A stretch of DNA of 63,291 nucleotides from Triparma columacea (lineage: Eukaryota; Sar; Bolidophyceae; Parmales; Triparmaceae). The stretch spans positions 1,725 through 65,015 of the forward strand of contig BRYA01000013.1 of the NCBI GenBank assembly GCA_030267965.1, in the 5' to 3' direction. Positions 44,712-56,366 of the stretch are shown here, piece by piece; within the stretch, counting starts at the first letter, position 1, and each line of letters starts with the position of its first letter. A model generated the notes under the pieces. That model searched no databases. It was not told where the DNA came from and saw only the letters and a list, made by a program, of their open reading frames with translations. Position numbers and translations under genes: made by a program.

Positions 44712-46387
44712 TTAAAGTTTGGTGAACTCGATATCCTCGTCGAACCTTAGCGTTTCGGTAGCGACGAACTTGTACTTTGGGACGTCCCCGCTGACTGTCT
44801 TCCAGGAGAATTCCTGCAAGAGTAGGGCGACTCCAACGTGAACCTCGGCCATTGCGAAGTGCCTGCCTGGGCAGATATGGCGTCCGGTGCCGAAAGGCGA
44901 GAAGCCGAGCTTCGAAGGGTCTTCGATGAGTTTCACTCCGTCCTCCAGGAAGCGCCCCGGATTAAAGTCCATGGGATTCTCGAAGGCAGTATCGTCGTAG
45001 TGTGCTAGGATGCCGGAGTTGGTCACCAGTGTATTCTTAGGGATGACAATGTCCTTTACCAGGGTGTCCTTCATCGACCAGCGGACGCCTTGGATTGGGA
45101 GAGAGGCGAGGCGCACGGATTCCCTGACGAACGCAGTCAGGAGGGGGGTTCGCTCCATGAAATGTTTGTCAACTTTGCCGTCTCCCTCTCTCAGCGCAAT
45201 TTCAACCTCTTCGCGGATGGGCTTGGCGAAGTTTGGCCTGCCAGCAATGTCAAAGACGACGTGGGTGAGAACTCCGGCCGTTGTCGACATGGACGCGAAG
45301 ATGACGCTGATCATGTAATCTCCAATTTTATCAGCGGTGGGCTTCGGGAAAGGGCGGCGGGTGAAGTGAGTCGCAGGAAGACTTAGTTAGTTAGTGTCTG
45401 TAATTAATTGTGGGGTTCACTTCGTCCCCCTTTGCCCCCCTCCTCCCTCACCTGCTCTCCCGTCTTGGGATCTTTGGCCTTCAGGACATTGCTGAGGACG
45501 TCGCTGCCGTCAACAACTGATCCGGGGTTCTCTCGCCTCCTTCTGACCTCCGCCGAAACCATCCTACGAATGGCCTTCTTCTTGGCCGAAATGTCAGTAG
45601 CTGCCCATTTTGCGATGAACTTAGGCATGACGGCGGCAGCGTTGATAACCTTGAAACAAGACAAATGAAGGGAGACAAAGATGCCCAGTAGCTCGTCGTC
45701 TCTGCACATGTGCTCCCCGAAGAAGGACATGGAGGAAAAGTGCGCCACCATGTTCCAGCATAACATCGAGGGGGACTCCATGACTTTTTTGCCTCCAGGT
45801 TTGGCATCAGCGAAGTTGCCAAGGGACTTTTTGAGGCTCCTCTTAAAGGGAAGCTCGAGACCCAGAGCGTAGTGGTTGGCGACGTTCTTCGCTCCGAGGG
45901 AGACGCGCAAGATTGGGATGTGAAATGGGGAGTCAATTACATGAGCCCCAATGGTCAGGTCGGGGACTAGAGTCTGCCTCATAGCCTCACTGAAGGACAA
46001 CTCCTTCTCCTGCTTCCCAAAGAACGCCTTCGAATAGGTCCCGTCGAGGAAGCAAATGTCTTTGAAGGCAATCCTGGCAATGAATGCACGACCATACTGC
46101 TTGCGACAACGCTCCACGAAATTGAACGGGTTTGTGCCGTACTCGATCGCATGTCCAATGAGAGGCCACCCTGAATAGTTTGTGTGTGAGAAGGAACCAA
46201 AATAGGATGAAAAAAAGGGGATTGGCTCACCTCCTCCAACACGAGGGGCGTTGGTGTTGCTGTTGCCAAGGTTCTTCTTGGGCAGAGCCTTCATAACAAA
46301 GAAAACAAGGAAGAAAGCAGCACCGACGGCGTAAATATGATATGACGCATTGTCTCGGACGATTTCGGAGATTGTAGCAAAAGACAT
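44712..46387 (-). CDS. Cytochrome P450 monooxygenase
   Basis: Three exons (minus), 46387-46231, 46170-45452, 45341-44712; 501 aa, the normal P450 length. An N-terminal membrane anchor (YHIYAVGAAFFLVFFVMKAL) places it on the ER or a similar membrane. GWPLIGHAIEYG opens the catalytic part, the I-helix is degenerate (FASMSTTAGV instead of AGxDT), the K-helix ExxR is ESVR, the meander is NPGRFL, and the heme loop is FGTGRHICPGRH with Cys as axial ligand. Overall flavour (GxPxxGHAxEYG, FGxGRHxCPG) is closest to the CYP51/CYP7 sterol-acting group, but the weak I-helix makes the substrate uncertain. The intron 3' site (CCCGAAG) is inferred from frame. Confidence 0.9.
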
Positions 46388-46564
46388 GATGACACCAAAT
46401 TAATTGAAGCTTCAAGTTGTGGCAAAGCAGCCAATCTTTTGGAATATTAAGCAGAGAAATTGAATGACAAAAAAAATACACACAGCGACACCGTACGCAT
46501 ATTTGGCGAATGAAAAGAAGAAATGCATTAAATTGGAACATCCGAAGAAACAACTCATCGCATA

Positions 46565-48620
46565 CTATCGTCCTCTCCCCTTTTTTGGGGACTTGGCTTC
46601 CTTCAGGAAACCCTGCAGTGCATTTAATCTCCTATCTATCTCGTTAATGTCCCTCATTACCCCTTCATCTTGCACCGGCACGGTCCCAGTGTCGATGTTG
46701 TATTGGGATGCCTTCCTCGGCGATTTCTGCTTCACCGTGCTTGAATGCCTGTTTTCCTTAGACCCCCTTCTTGGACTCTTTTCTCCCCTCCTGTTCACCC
46801 TCTTTACACTAGGCGGCCGATGGAACCCGATAGAAGAGCTCCCCTGACTGCTCACGCTCCTCCCGCTTGGGCTGCGGCGTCAAGGGCGGGGTTGCGGCGA
46901 GGGAAGAGGTCAGCTCTAATACATTGTTCGTCATTTCCGGCCATTCTCACCTGTTCGACCTGGTTCTCTTCAACTTTTCCTCTTTATCGCGCACGTACTG
47001 CGTTGGGTCGAACCTCTTCCCGCCAGACGCGGCTGTGCGTCCCGAGGAAGAAGGGCGAGTTCTGGGGGAAGAAGCAGGGCGGGGTCTGGAGGAAGACGCA
47101 GGGCGAGGTCTGGAGGAAGAAGCAGGGCGGGGTCTGGAGGAAGAAGCAGGGCGGGGTCTGGAGGAAGAAGCAGGACGGGATCTGGAGGAAGAAGCAGGGC
47201 GTCTCGAGGAGGCAGGGTGTCCCTCAGATTTCTTGCTCCTGCCTCTCCCACCGCTTTCTTTCGTCCTCCAGCTCCCTCCCGTGACGTCGCTCCTCTCGCT
47301 CCTCTCGCTCCTCGCGCTCCTCAGGCTGCCAGTGCTGCCGAGGCTGCTGAGGCTCCCAGTGCTCATGCCCCCCGGGCTCATGCTCCCCATTTTCCTGGCC
47401 TCGAACCCCCCCCCCCCCCCCTTGAGCTCCCTGACCCTCCCCCTAAGAGCTTTGACCTCTCTCTCAAGCTTCCCCTTTACCTTCAACCAATTTTCCTTCT
47501 CCCTCTCCCTCTTCCTGTCTTCTTTGACCTTCTCCCTCTCCATCCCCTCCACCCGGCCTTTAAGTTTATTGATCTCCATTGCGTTCTGCGCCCGGGAGTG
47601 CTTGCCCACTCCCCCCCCCCTGCTCCCATTAGCCTGGCTGTACGCGAGGCCCCGGAGCGACCTCTGGTACTTCCGGGTCTCCTTCTCGTGTACGTTGAGC
47701 AGGTCGGTGTATGCGGCCTTGAGGGACTTGTGCTTGGAGAGGAGCGCGTTGTAGTCGCTCCTCCTGGGAGACCCCAGACCCCCCTGCCGCAGTGGCGGCT
47801 TGGCGGGAGAGCACGCAGGAGAAACCTCCCTGCCCTCAAGAGACCTGACAACGCCACGAAGCCTACTGATTTCAGAACGAGCCCTAGCAAGCTGCGTGGT
47901 CTCGCCAGCATCGGGAGAAGTTGGCGCGGGAGAGAGCTTGAACGGATACAGGCAGCTGTCAAACTCCGACTTGAGCTCAATGACCAGCCACATGAACTCC
48001 GGTCTATCATCAGAAGAGTTAGCATCACCGTCCCGAACGGTCGATGCTGCATCGTCAGAGGCGCCCCCCACCTTTATTTCGTCCGTCGTCCACACCCTCA
48101 CCCCCTCCCCCCCCCCAGCCCTGTGCCCCAGCATTTTACACATGGTCCTCAGGGACTTCCTGTTCCCGCACTTATCCGTCACGCTCTCCACGTAGTTCGA
48201 GCTGAAGCACGATGTGTAGAGCGACGATGTGGACGGGAGGAACACCGACGCCGTCAACGAGGACTGTCCTTGAGCGGCCGCTGAAGTAGCGCTGTCTTCA
48301 CTGTCGTCCTTATTGCCAGTGAGGGATGGTTTTTGAATCTTTCCACTGACCTGGAACCACACGTAGCCGTTCGGGATATCTGACACAGTGGATATTCCCC
48401 CTTCTTCCTGGCTCCTAACATCAGAAATTTTGACATTATCGTAGCCACTTGGAGGATCGTCAAGTTCAAAACTTGTTGAATACGGAAACGAGGAATTGAA
48501 GCGTTCAGGACGGACAAGAAATGGAGCAGGAGGGTAGCATTGAGACGGAGAAGGCACAGCGGTCTCCATTAGGGGAGGAGGAGGGGGAGGATGATCGGCT
48601 CCTTTATCCTCGAGCTTCAT
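46565..48620 (-). CDS. CCDC61: CCDC61/VFL3-like basal-body protein
   Basis: Two exons (minus), 48620-46951 and 46871-46565 (AG|C junction); 658 aa. The N-terminal SAS-6/XRCC4-like head is recognised by SNYVESVTDKCGNRKSLRTMCKML and by MWLVIELKSEFDSCLYPFKL, both matching the CCDC61 pattern. Coiled coil follows (DYNALLSKHKSLKAAYTDLL to about 47440), then a basic Ser/Arg/Pro tail with an 8-residue tandem repeat, then the conserved RFDPTQYVRDKEEKL box. CCDC61/VFL3 anchors rootlet microtubules and sets basal-body orientation in flagellates. The head has a long acidic Ser/Asp insertion. This is the second centriolar gene in the window after C2CD3. Confidence 0.8.
47055..47215 (-). repeat. 24-bp coding tandem repeat in CCDC61 tail
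   Basis: About six units of 24 bp (ggaggaagaagcagggcggg type on the plus strand) encode RPRPASSS over and over. Units are nearly identical, with small drift at both ends (RSRPASSS, RTRPSSSG). Confidence 0.85.
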
Positions 48621-48932
48621 TTTCTCTATTGAAAATTGTTTTTTGAATTTGAAGTTGTAGACGAGACGTTGAAATACAAATGACTCTCCAATAGAGTGTT
48701 AAAATACAACGAGATGATCCAGAAAGAGTGCAAATTTGAATGCTCTGGAAAAGGGGGGGCGAAAAGTCGAGAAAAGTGAAGGAAAGGCAGGCTGGATATG
48801 AAAATCGATCTGTCCCTTCAAACCATTTCCCCCTTCACGTCCCCCTTATTTTACCCATCTTACACCCCATCTCTATCCCTAATCTACCTCCAACTTCCCT
48901 AATAATCCCTTTATATCGTAATTTGGCCTCAA
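48621..48932. other. Divergent promoter region between CCDC61 and TRAPPC10-like gene
   Basis: 312 bp; pyrimidine-rich on the plus strand near 48810-48930. Nothing else is recognised. The plus-strand gene could start slightly inside this stretch. Confidence 0.4.
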
Positions 48933-51900
48933 ATGGAGCCCCTCGGCCCCAAAATCTACAGCCCGGTCCTCTCAATCTCCTCTACTCTCCCCTTAACGAC
49001 CTCTCCTACCAACTGCAATATGATCCTTTACCCCGTACCATCCAATCTCCACTGGTCAACCTTTAATGACGTTGATAACCTCAAACTAAATGGGAAGAAT
49101 GGTTTGAGGAGGTTGCTAAGGGAGTTTGTACCGGTTACAGCGACGCTCGTGGTGGCAGTAGAGAAGGGGGCAGAAGATAGGATCGTTAGGAAGGTCAGGG
49201 CGATCGCGGAGGAGGAGGCTAGGGGGGTGAGGAGGAGGAATGAGGGGGAGGCCTTGGTGGGAGAGAGTAATGAGGACAAGGAGAAGGATGCAAAGGTAGC
49301 AGACGCAGACGCGGAGCAAGCGCAAGAGGGAGAAGACGAAGAAGACGAAGAAGCGGTGGAAGACGAACTGTTCTCAATGAAGGGATTCAACGAGGTGCAG
49401 GACTTCAACAGGCAACAGAGGTGGGGGGGGAGCTGCACCTACCACGACTTAGGTGAGGAAAGCGGAGGGGAACGTGCGATAAGTTGGGGTAAAGACGAAA
49501 GGGTGCCCGATGAAGATGGACGTCCAGCTTCTGCAACTTTCCCACATCTCACTCACCCCCTACCCTCTACCCTCTCTTCCACAGACCTCTCCTCCCTTAC
49601 TCTCCCCCCCACATCCCCCACCTCTCCCATCCTCGCTGTCCTCCGTTTTGGATTCTCCCGTCACCTCTCCGGTCTCTCTACTATGCTCTCATCCTTCGTC
49701 CTTCTCTGCGACAACCTCCCCTCACCCTCCTTCTCCCCTCCCCTCTTCCGAGCCTACGTTGAGGCTCTGAGGATCAAAGGGAGGGCAGAACTTACGGAGG
49801 GAAAGGGGGGATGGAACAGCATCGACAAGGCCAAGGAGAGGTGAGAACGACCCCCCCCCTCTCCCCCCTCCCACCCCCCAGAGGAGGGAGACAAACAAAT
49901 GGCCTTGCCATAGCCACTAACGCACCTCCCCCCCCCCCCCCCCTTCCAACCTCGCAGGAGCAAGGACGTGGGCCCCGCCTCAATGGGTCCGGAAGTCTGG
50001 TCCGTCACCCCCCCCCCCTGGTCCTCCATCCCCCCCAAGTGGCCGGGGGGCATCGTGGGCATGGAGCTCTGGTCCCTCAAATCGAACATGCCAGGCATGG
50101 TCTTAGGGGGGAGAGGGAGCGAGTGGGGTGTGAGGGCGCTGGTAGCGGGCATCAGGGTCTACGAGCACTGTCTTGGGGAGTGCGAGGGGGACGAAGAGAA
50201 GAGGATGAAAGTTGAGGGATGGTGCGAAGGTTTCGTGCAAGATGTTGTGAAGGAAGTGAAGGATATGCTAAGGGGATCCAAGGGACCCAAAGGATCGACA
50301 GACGACACCACGGGAGGAGGAGGGATAGATGGGGAGGGGAAGATGTTCGGGGTGGAAATGGTTAGGGAGGACGAGGTGGAAATGACATTCGAGGGGAGGA
50401 GAGACCTGGGCAAGACGGTGGGGGAAATGCTCGAGTGGGGGAGGGAGAGGATGGAGGAGGTAAGGAATGGATGGTATAGAACCTGGAGTTGTAGGCGAGA
50501 CTACATCGAACCCCCCCCGAACTAACACAAATGACCATAAAAATGTTCTGTCGTCGCTTCGCTCCTCCAGATCGAGGGCGGGTGTACCAGGTCCCCCTCC
50601 CTCCGTTCTGTCGGTTCGGGCTGGTGGAACAAGGGCCCCGGGGGCTACAGGGAACGGAAGATAAGCTACAGCGTCAGGATCGCGGCTTACTGGAACGAGG
50701 CCGGCTTGGGCAGAAGGGCTGGCCGGGAGCTCGTCGACCTCGGAAGGATCAGGATGGCGGGGGGGGAGTTCAAGGAGGCAGCTAGGGTGCTCCACCCCCT
50801 CGTAGGGTGCTACATGAAGGACGGATGGATCGAACTCGGGAGGGTGCTCGTGGGGATGCTCTGGCAGTGCTATGGAGAGATGGGGGACGAGGTCATGAGG
50901 CTGAGGGCTTGCGTGGAGGGGGTCAGGGCAGGTGGGGGGTGGGATAAGAAGGTGTGGGAAATGAGGGACGGGAAGGATGTAGAAGGGACAAAGTTCGACG
51001 CTGGGAGCTGCTTCGACGTCGAAGTTGAGAGGGGTGGGAGGGGGAAGGTAGGGGAGAGGGCAGAGGTTAAGGTCAGGGTTAGGTGGTGGGGGGAGATTGA
51101 AATCAAGGTTGGCGTGGAGGTCGGAGTCGTGGAGTGGGAGGACGTCGAGAAAAGATTCAGAGACGTGGGGGTTGGAACCGTAGGGGGAAGTAGAGTGGTG
51201 CTTGGGGGAGGTGAGAATGGACCGAAAGTTGAATGCATGTCAATTTCAAACGCTAACGCAACCTTTCCCGCGCGGCTCACTGCTCTTCAGGCGAGGTGAC
51301 CCTCAAGAGGGGAGTGAACCTAATCCCCGTCCCGTGGACCCCCAAGAACTTGGGACACTACGTCTTCTCAAAGGTCGCGCTGAGGATGGGAGGGATCCTC
51401 TTTGAGCAAGACGAGGTCGAAGGGAGGATGGAACGTAGGACTTGGAGCGAAGCGAAAAATGTCCTTGCCGACTTTGAGGTCGGGGAGGGAGAAAGCAAGG
51501 TCGGAATTCAAATTGAGGGAAAGGAGATATACTTCGGACAGGAGGAGACTGCGACAATAAAAATAGCGGCCAACGGAGATTACGTCTCGAAGGCGGTTGT
51601 GAAAGTTCGGGGCGCTCAGGTAATTTTCGAGGACGAGGGAGGTGGCGGCTTTGTGAGGGGTAAAACTGAGGACGGGGAGGAGGTTAGGATAAGGAGGCAC
51701 GTGACGGCGGAGGATGGCAACGGAGACACTGACGAGGACTCCCTAGACAGCTCGAGCGATGAAGACTTGGGGGAAGAGATCAAGCTGGACCTCGGGACCC
51801 TACCTCCGGGGAGAGAAGTTACCTTCGCAGTCAAGGTGGGAGGGGAGGGTTTTAAGAAGAAGAGGGCGACCCGGACGGTCGAGGGCACAATTTCAGGTTT

Positions 51901-52663
51901 CTTCAGGTCCCATCCCGACAACGACACCTTCAAGTTTGCCAAGGTCGGCTCCAAGACCCTTACTCGTTGCAGAGGCTTCGTCGCGGTGGACGAGATGGTG
52001 ACGGAAAGTTCCGCCGTAGTAACTTTCCTAGCCAACGTCACCAAGAGGGTCAGAGTCACTGGCTACAGGGTCGTCCACGAGGGCGTCGACGTTACGGGGG
52101 CGGCAAACATTCCGGAGGCGGGGGAGGAGTGGGTGGGAACGGGGGAGTTTTACAAGGCGGCGTTCTTCGGGGACTTCAAGGGGGGCTTCGGAGGCCGAGT
52201 GGGGGAGGGGGGGAAGAGGGGAGGGAGCAGGATCGTCCTGGAGTTTGAGGCCGCGGAGGAACAACTCGGAAACTACGAGCAGGCCGTCCCAGTGAAGTTA
52301 GAGTGGAGGAGGGAGACGCAAGAGAACGAAGCGACCAGGGAGGCGAAGCTCGGGGGGGACGAGGTCACGGTAAACGGGGTCGTCGGGATTCACGCAGAGG
52401 GGGAGGAGGGTGAAATTTACAAGCTGGATTTCGACAAGTCAGTCTGGGCGGTGGAGGGAAAGCTCAGGGGCAAGATCGGGAGTGACGGGAGGGCTTGCGT
52501 CAACATCATACCGATCAGGGTTGGTCGGATAGACGTATTTCCAACGTTCATCTTTGTGGACAAGGAGGGTTCCATCAAAGGGATTGCCAAGGTGCCGAGT
52601 GGAAAAGTTGTTACAAGCCTCCCGGGAGGCGTGTACAGGGCGGAGCTCAGTCACTCGTTCTAA
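48933..52663 (+). CDS. TRAPPC10: TRAPPC10/Trs130-like TRAPPII subunit
   Basis: Exons 48933-49452, 49585-49840, 49958-50459, 50571-51210, 51291-52663; 1,096 aa, the usual size for TRAPPC10. The N-terminal part contains a LVVAVEKGAEDRIVRKVR segment like the sister TRAPPC10 domain. The middle has helical TPR-like sequence (ISYSVRIAAYWNEAGLGRRAGRELVDLGRIRM is one block). The C-terminal part is beta-sandwich, opened by TLKRGVNLIPVPW...LGHYVFSKVALRMGGILFE, the pattern of the TRAPPC10 'gamma-adaptin-like' domain. TRAPPII activates Rab11/Ypt31-type GTPases at the trans-Golgi. The first intron (132 bp) has no stop and is a multiple of three, so retention would add 44 residues. An acidic low-complexity insert lies at about 49260-49360. 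The start is uncertain. Confidence 0.6.
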
Positions 52664-52826
52664 GGAGGCAGTAGGCGGCAAGAATGGTTTTATTTACTAA
52701 GAAAAACATCATCGCACATTTTGGTTTTACGACACAGTACAGATGATTATATACAAGAATCGCTTTGTCTATGCGATGAGTCGCTTTGTTTAAGCGATGG
52801 TACTAAAACCCCCCCCCCCTTCTCCC

Positions 52827-54378
52827 CTACTCCGTCTTCTCTCCGAAGATAGCCTTCGCGAGTTTCCCCGTCTCGTTAACTTTATAGAACATGGTCCTCT
52901 CCTGATAGTACAAATCATCTTCCTCCAAGTTAGCAATAACGTCCTCCAGCAAATGCGCCCTCTCAACCTGCGCTCCCCCGTCGTTCCATAGTCTCGTGAA
53001 GTGTACATGTAAATGGTAGAACTGAGGGTGGTAATGTACGAATACTCTAACCTCCTCCTTCGGCACGTTGTAGACTTCGGTTATTGAGGTTAGGGATTTT
53101 TTAAGGAGGGTACGGAGGAGGGGGAGGTGACGGGAACGTAGGTCTCGGAGGGTTGCGATGTTGCGCTCCTTTATTATGGCGAGACAGTAGAGATCGTCAA
53201 TCATTGACTTTTCATTCTTCCAGAGATCCTGGGGGACGCTGGAGGTGAACATGGGGGCGTGGGAGGACCACTTTGTGTCGACGTTTAGTATGAAACCGGG
53301 CTCGTCGAGGAGGAGACGCTCGACCTCCTTCTTCTTGGATAGGACGTTCCAGAGCCAGGAGAGGGACTTCTCGTTAGAGAGGATGGACTTGATGTGGGGA
53401 AGGACCTTGCTCTCGTAGAGCTGCAGGGGGATGGGGGAAGGGGGGCGCACCAAAAAGCGTTAGTGAGGAGGGGTGTTGGAGTTCCTCTGTTAGGGTTAAG
53501 ACAGTCCTCTTTGGCTCACCTCCTTGGTCTCCTTCACCATGATAAGTCGCGAGGAGGGCATGGCGCGCTGGATCTGCCTCTCCGACGCCGGGGATATTAC
53601 CTCCGCCTTGTACCCCAGCAGGGGCTCCCCCGAGCACAGCAGCTGGGAGTGGAAGAAGTGGGAGGAGGGGGAAAGGAGGAGAGAACCTAAGCCTAACTTG
53701 CAGACGAAGGTCTTGAGGGCGAGGGAAAGGAAGTTGACGGATACGTTGTAGTAGGAGTACTCGGCGCCAGACTCGCTGGTTACCTGGAGGTCAGAGGTGC
53801 GGAGAAAGTCAAGGATCAGGGAGGAGTCTGAGTCTGTGTATTTATGTGTGAGTAGTGGGTTATTGATTGATTGGGTGAGTGATGATAAGGTAAGGTGGTG
53901 ATTGATGGATGTGACATGTATGTGGCATCATCTCTTTGGAATTGTTTGCACGCACCCACACCCCACTCACACCCCACTTACCTGTCCCTTGGTACTCCTT
54001 CCTAAATAATATTGACTGCAGAAGTGTTGATGATGGTTTAAGTTTGATCAACGTGTTTGTGATTGTAGAATTAGTAGCAGTACTCTCAGACGTAGTGGGA
54101 GTAGTATTGGATGGAGTAATGGCAGTAGCACGACTCCCAGATGTATTAGACAACAACAAATTGATATTATCAGGAGTTATCTTTATTGGTACTACTGTCA
54201 AATCATTAAGGAGAGTATCTTTGAGAGGAGGACGCATGGGCGTATGAATTTGGAGAGAATTCGAAGAGAAAGAAGGGGCAGATTCCAGGAGTTGAACTGA
54301 GAGCAGAATCCACTTTTTTAATAAAACCATTTTCAACAACTTGCGACCATTGAGACGAACATTTATGCCATCAGCCAC
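52827..54378 (-). CDS. DCPS: DcpS-like scavenger mRNA decapping enzyme
   Basis: Exons (minus): 54378-53982, 53833-53745, 53642-53520, 53420-52827; 400 aa. The HIT motif is YHLHVHF (near 53000), and the surrounding segments VFVHYHPQFYHLHVHF, VERAHLLEDVIANLE and LRDLRSRHLPLLRTLL all match DcpS. The Lys-Trp segment (DTKW) precedes DDLYCLAII after an unusual insertion of about 20 residues. DcpS cleaves m7GpppN left over from 3'-to-5' mRNA decay. The N-terminal domain is weakly conserved and rich in Ser/Thr/Asn; the start could be Met at 54330 or later. Its start codon is only about 65 bp from that of OMA1 on the other strand. Confidence 0.85.
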
Positions 54379-54443
54379 GAACTGTTAGACATATTATCAC
54401 ACTCAAATCATATAACATACGATAACACACTGTAAAGCTCAAA

Positions 54444-56164
54444 ATGCTCCAACTGTCAAGAAGCTTATCGAGAAACTTATCAAGATCCCCCCAATTTTAT
54501 CGCCCTACGCACCTCAACCTCGCCACACGTGCAGTTGCCCCCTCAAACAAAGCCAAATCAGGTCTATTATCTCGAACCCGTACCAATTGGGAGGTGAGCC
54601 CGACCTTGTCCAGCTTAATAAACCTCGAGCTCGAAAGCCCCCCTTATCTTCGCTCACACAAAAGATCTTACAATCCCTTATCCCCATCACCAGGCCTGGA
54701 AGAAAGCCAACAGGAAGAAGGTCCTCTCAATCCGCGGTGCCGGTTTCTTCCTCCGCGGCATCCGTACCTTTGTTTTAGGCATGAGTATATACCACACCGG
54801 TAAGGCGATGGGAACCTCAGAGTTCGCGCGCGACCCCAGGGCCGCTGAGAAGAGGATAAGGAACCAGCTGGTAATGTCCCAGGCGTTCGAGACAGACGAG
54901 AGTGGGAAACCTAAGTTCCCCAGACTCCTGGGGACGCTTCACCCTACGCATGTTAGGGTTGAGATTGTTGGGCAGCGTATAGTTAAGGGAGCCCGTGCGT
55001 TCGTTGAGGCTAAGATTGCTTCAAGGGAGGCCAAGTTAAGCGACCCTGCCTTCCCCGTATCTGATCGTGGGAGAGTCGAAGGGGAGCTGAAGGGGTGGAG
55101 GGATAAGCTTAAGATGATCAAGGGGAACTGGCACTTTGTGGTTATAGACAGCCCAGTACCACAGGCGTTCGTTAGTGACCTGAGCCCAAGGAAGGTAAGG
55201 GAGGAAGGAAAGAAGGAGAGGTATTGCAAAGTCTTTGAGATTTTGAATGTTGTTTGTTCCAAGGATGTAAATATACCAAAGGTGTTCTCTATGTATGATA
55301 TGCGACGTGCATTTCGGAGACACGCGCAATGATTAAACGCCAGTAAGCACGAAATGGCTGCCAAACGACCATACTGAGGAACAAACACATGACAACAACA
55401 AACTGTTATTACTTCACACTTTCAAAGAGTCACCTAACACACATCTTCAATCGCACTCGATATCCCATCCCCCCCCCCCCCCTCCTCTCCCCCCTCACAC
55501 ACACATTTGACGATGCAGATTTACGTGAATACTGGCCTATTTTCGACACTCAAGTGCTCAAACGACGAGCTGGCCATGGTGCTAGGTCACGAGGTGAGAA
55601 CGGAGCCCCCGCCCGGGTAGTTCTTTTCTCCTCCGGCTAACCCCTATGAAACCCCTCCCCCCCTCCCCCCCTCCCCCCCCTCTTATCCAGATCTCTCACC
55701 TCCTCCACGGCCACACCGAGGCTCGTTACATGTACCAGTTTGAGCTCGACATGATCCAGCTCCTCTTCCTCTCCATGCTCGACAGCACCGGCGTCTTCAC
55801 CCTCCTCGGCACCTGGCTGGGTTGGGGCTGGTTCTCCAAGCAGGCCTACACGTACTCCCGCTCCAACGAGACCGAGGCCGACGAGACGGGCCTCAAGATA
55901 TGCAGCCTCTCCTGCTACGACACCCACAGGGGGCCCCGGGTTTTCTCTAAGCTCATGAAGGCGGGGGGGGGGGACGAGGATAAGAGGGCGCCGAGCTGGA
56001 ACGACTCACACCCCCTCCCGATGGACAGGGAGAGGAAACTCATGGAGCAGAGCAAGCTCATCAACTGCGACAACAACCCGAAATGCCACGGGGTGCTAGA
56101 GAGGATCTTAAAGGGGAGGAGGGAGGGGAAAAATAAGGAACATCATCATCATCATCATCATTAA
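54444..56164 (+). CDS. OMA1: OMA1-like mitochondrial M48 metalloprotease
   Basis: Exons 54444-54593, 54694-55194, 55519-55593, 55691-56164, all phase 0; 399 aa. The first exon is rich in Arg, Ser and Leu with almost no acid, a mitochondrial presequence. A hydrophobic stretch follows (FFLRGIRTFVLGMSIY). The zinc site HEISH (H241, E242, H245) is cut by an intron between Glu and Ile. The third ligand lies in NETEADETG. WHFVVIDSPVPQAFV and IYVNTGLFSTLK are OMA1-type signatures. OMA1 cleaves OPA1-like and stress proteins at the inner membrane. The C-terminus ends in seven His encoded by a (CAT)7 microsatellite just before the stop. The third intron is long (324 bp) with a C-run. Confidence 0.9.
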
Positions 56165-56366
56165 AGAAGAGCCACGGGGTTGGGGGATAGAATAGAATAA
56201 AAAAGCCTCGTACTTGTGAGAGAGCAAAAAAATTGTTTTTTCAAAGGTGCAAATCACATTACTCCCCCCCCTTACACCCACACCCAACACACCCACACCC
56301 TTTCTTGCTTATTTACCCTCTGTTGTTAAAAGAGAGGTTTACATCTCCTTTGTTCCAAAAGCTAGT

